Of a DNA stretch of 64,000 nucleotides, positions 61,179 through 64,000 are shown piece by piece. The notes under the pieces were generated by a model that saw only the letters and a program-made list of their open reading frames with translations, made no database searches and had not been told where the DNA came from. The translations under genes and the position numbers were made by a program. Each line of letters opens with the position of its first letter. The first letter of the stretch is position 1. The DNA is from Cinclus cinclus (taxonomy: Eukaryota > Chordata > Aves > Passeriformes > Cinclidae). The DNA lies in the NCBI RefSeq assembly GCF_963662255.1, contig NC_085049.1:25948142-26012141 (forward strand), read 5' to 3'.

Positions 61179-61337
61179 CTACTGCACATAAAAAGCAACA
61201 AATACCTCACAGTCAACAAGAGACTGCCAGCTCTGCTAGAGAAGAATGCTATGCGGGTGTCCCTGGATGCTGCAGGGAATGAGGGCTCCTGGTTTTATAT
61301 CCAGCCATTCTGGAAACTGAGGAGTGAAGGTGACAAT
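61179..61337 (+). CDS. ITPR2: ITPR2 coding exon 5 (residues 123-175)
   Basis: A 159-base exon (53 codons) with acceptor TTGTTCCCAG and donor AAT|GTAAGT. It encodes [40 protein letters not shown] and the [13 protein letters not shown] end. It carries the core of the first MIR-type repeat in the suppressor domain, including the highly conserved [20 protein letters not shown]. Trp167 occupies the position of Tyr167 of the type 1 receptor, a residue reported to matter for coupling of the suppressor domain to channel opening. FWKL rather than FYKL fits types 2 and 3; SEGDN fits type 2. Phase 0 at both ends. Confidence 0.98.
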
Positions 61338-62384
61338 GTAAGTGGAAATACTGAATGTGTTAAGAAGGAGAAGGGAGAACAATTCCAGGAGACATAATTT
61401 CTTTTCTGCAGGCCTATTTCTTAATGGATTCAGTTCAGGAAAGAAGAAATTAGAAGAGTGATTGGGACTATTATCTTTCACGTGTAACAGGAAATTGTTA
61501 CTAAATTACATGGTTTGGAATCTGATGTGGTGCCATATTTAACCGAGCCTCTCCATTGAGGCATCTTTGCTAGTTCTGCCTGTTGTGTGCAGATTTACAA
61601 AGGTGACAAGGAATCATAGTTTATGCTAGAATCTGGTTCTTTTTTTTTTTTAATATTTTTTTTATTTTTTGGGCAACATTTTTTTTCAAGAAGTCAGTAG
61701 AGAAAGTCTCAAGGAAATACCTCAGGCTTCTTTAAATCTGTATTCCCTCCTGACATTAAAATGGTATCTATGATTGGAGCTGGGTTGGATAGTCTGGAAG
61801 GTCTTTTCTGGGTAGGTTTCAGCAGGAGTCTTGCATATTGATGAGAGGAAGAATGCCCAGGAGAGCTCTTTGCTGCAGATCTGAGAGCTGTGCCATGAGA
61901 TCACAACTCCCTCCTTCACTCTGTGGCTTGGTTAAGTGCCTGATTCAGATCTGCCTCTGGGAAGGCCACACGATGATGAACTCGTGTGGTTTTATATTGT
62001 AGACCTGGCTGGGAATGTTTGGCTTCTTTCCCCTGTGCATAATCAGTGAAAGCCTTCTTGGGATTGTAAAAGGGAATGCCTCTTTTTTCATGTATTTTCT
62101 CTCATTAATTTTGTGGTTACCCAGCCCTTGGGATGCTCTCCAGGATGATGAATGTGGTTACTTGCAACTCCTTTTTCAATCTGTTGTGGAGAGGAGAAGG
62201 ATTGCATTCCCAGCTCCTGATCAAATATCCCTAAGTCAGAGTATTTCCCTGCTCCATGTAGTGATCAAAAGGGTATGTGAAAATCCTCATTTTTCTGAAG
62301 CAGAGAAGGGAAGGGAAAAAGGAACAAGTCCCATCCCCTTCAAAAAATCCTCTAAAATGAATGCCCCAAAAAACCCTGACCAGA
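61338..62384 (+). other. ITPR2: ITPR2 intron 5, proximal part
   Basis: The intron opens with GTAAGT after GDN (residue 175) and continues past the window end. This part includes T-rich runs at about 61639-61690 and otherwise unique sequence. The next expected exon, continuing the suppressor domain after GDN, was not found before 64000. Confidence 0.85.
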
Positions 62385-63260
62385 ACTAAAAAAACCCCAG
62401 CCTCTAACAACAACAAAAAAAGAACAATAAAACAAAACCCCCTTTAATTTATTTATATTTAAACATTTTTATATTTCTATATGTATATTTATATCTATAG
62501 TTTGTAATTGCATACTATATATAATATATTTTATATTACAATATATGCAATATAACATATACACAATATTTTGATATTATATACTATATATTATATATAT
62601 TTAGATCACTTGTATTTATTATTTTATATTTATGTTTTATGGGTATATAATTAATATTTCTATTATTTATGAAAAAACCCTACCTCTAACCAAATAAACA
62701 AAAAAAAGTTATTAAAATTATATTTTAATATTTATAATTTATGTTTATATATTATATATATTCTAATATACTATAACAATATATGTACAATATTATTTAT
62801 ATTATAAACAATAAATATAGTCTATGTATATATATTAATTATATTAATTCATACTTTCTATTTAAATATTTATTATACTTGTATAATTATATTTTAATTT
62901 TTATATAATTTATATATATACTTATACAATGTAAAAAAGCCCCATGATTCTAACCAAATAAAAACAAAAAACCCTTTATTTTAAATTATATTAAAATATT
63001 TTTAATATTTTTATTTTTATGTTTATATGCAGAATCTACATTTATCTATTGTTACATATTTATATATGTAATATATAATATGTTATAATAATACATATTA
63101 TTTCTATATTGTGCTTATATATATTTATAACATTGTATTTATATTTAATATTTATTTATATTTATATTTATGTATTTATATATTTATTTTATAGTTTTAT
63201 ATTTATTCTTAAATATTCAAATATTTATTTATTTATTTATTTATTTATATTCAAAACTAT
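62385..63260. repeat. AT-rich, apparently tandem array of about 265-280 base units
   Basis: Nearly pure A/T sequence in which the same header recurs three times: an A-rich block with CCC, then a CTAAC motif (62404, 62686 and 62950), then CAAATAAA/ACAAAAAA, followed by a TTTAAT, ATTATATTTTAATATTT and long TATA/TTTA tail. Header spacing is 282 and 264 bases. The last part is a run of (ATTT)n at about 63223-63249. There is no coding capacity. Confidence 0.75.
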
Positions 63261-64000
63261 AATTTAAACTGTATAAATTCATTCACCCTACACATCAGAA
63301 CCACAAAAGTATAAAACCTTGGTCAACCTTTGCCCTTGATTTTGGCTCACTGACACACACCCAGACTATGCAGCAGGGCAGAGCAGCTCCGGGCCAAGTG
63401 CATGGTGACATCTGTGACACAGGAGACGACAAACTTGGGGACACAACAGAGAGAGAAAAGTCTCAGCTAGAAGAATGATTGCAAGCACTGAGAGAATGTG
63501 AAATGACACGACTGAGGTGAGACCGATGGTGAGGTGATGAGGCTGAAGAGCTCTGGAGGAAGGAGATGCTAATGGAGTGACTTATTCCAAGAACCGCAAA
63601 GAATCCTACGGTCAGAATCCTTCTTCACACTCGTACAAGTCCTAATCCGCTGTAATGGATTGTTGTGATGCACAGCTGTCGATAACAGCTCAGAACAAGA
63701 CCTATAAAGACATCTGACTGGATGCTTCTAAAGAGACATGCAATTCTGATGCCAGTCTGAGCTCCCGAGTCAAAGTTTTGACAGTACCGGCGCCAGGCTG
63801 AGGAACGCAGAGATCAGAAATGCTAAGAATTACACCAGTGTTTCCAAAAAGTCCCTCCAAGGGCTAAGGCTTCCAGGTGGAACCTGCTCTGGGTTTTTCC
63901 CCGTACTAGATCCTTTCCAGTTTTTGTGTGCAGTCTGGTTTCTGGGTTTTCCCCCATACCACATCCATTCTAGTTTCTGGGCATAATCCTCTTTCCAGGT
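63261..64000. other. Unclassified block at window end, possibly repeat-derived
   Basis: Composition changes sharply from the AT-rich array to a balanced, CpG-containing sequence. I find no open frame that continues ITPR2 and no CR1 signature. Near the end, CTGGGTTTTTCCCC (63889) and CTGGGTTTTCCCCC (63942) recur 53 bases apart with similar TTTCCAG / TTCTAG followers, suggesting a small tandem repeat that is cut by the window edge. It may be intron 5 unique sequence or part of an LTR or satellite; I cannot decide. Confidence 0.4.

Larger units (their letters stand above)
23542..64000 (+). other. ITPR2: ITPR2 gene, 5' part (coding start to window edge)
   Basis: This is the gene for the type 2 inositol 1,4,5-trisphosphate receptor, the tetrameric IP3-gated calcium release channel of the endoplasmic reticulum. 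Five coding exons with GT-AG introns join in frame to 175 codons. Family proteins are about 2700 residues, so only the extreme N terminus is here. The encoded part covers most of the suppressor domain (family residues 1 to about 223, beta-trefoil with an inserted helical arm) and the first MIR-type repeat. Type 2 is chosen over types 1 and 3 because of [11 protein letters not shown] near the N terminus, the [17 protein letters not shown] segment at about residues 79-92, and [10 protein letters not shown] at the end. Type 1 and type 3 receptors differ at each of these. Intron phases in order are 2, 1, 0, 0, 0. The next exon is beyond the window. Confidence 0.96.

Overview
This window is vertebrate nuclear DNA, most probably from a bird. 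Two things point that way: many 5'-truncated CR1 (chicken repeat 1) LINE fragments whose 3' ends carry the characteristic ATTCTATGAT / GATTCTGTGAT-like termini, and a five-exon coding segment that reads as the amino terminus of the type 2 inositol 1,4,5-trisphosphate receptor (ITPR2). Most of the window is non-coding, and I see no prokaryotic genes, operons, CRISPR arrays or intact mobile elements.

Layout. (1) Positions 1 to about 23090 are intergenic. They hold no coding exon I can support, four CR1 fragments, homopolymers and short microsatellites. (2) About 23090 to 23900 is a CpG-island promoter with dense GC boxes. It contains a T24 tract, a very short upstream ORF that overlaps the start codon, and the first coding exon of ITPR2 (23542-23633). 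(3) Introns 1 (28.2 kb) and 2 (7.3 kb) flank exon 2 (51853-51923) and contain further CR1 copies and simple repeats, including an almost pure A/C tract near 58.1-58.3 kb. (4) Exons 3, 4 and 5 (59180-59295, 60407-60493, 61179-61337) lie close together. (5) The window ends inside intron 5, which contains a very AT-rich, apparently three-unit tandem array (about 62385-63260) and then a compositionally different block of unknown origin.

The five exons join in frame to give 175 codons, roughly the first 6-7% of a receptor of about 2700 residues. They encode most of the N-terminal suppressor (beta-trefoil) domain that modulates IP3 affinity and couples ligand binding to channel gating. Exons 1-2 and 2-3 join across split codons, while introns 3, 4 and 5 are phase 0. 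The next exon is not in the window.

I did not find a convincing undescribed biological system. The observations most worth a second look are the translation-start architecture of ITPR2 (overlapping uORF, T24 tract, in-frame Met5), a possible spliced antisense exon just upstream of the promoter, the AT-rich tandem array in intron 5, and two short open frames with protein-like features that I cannot identify.
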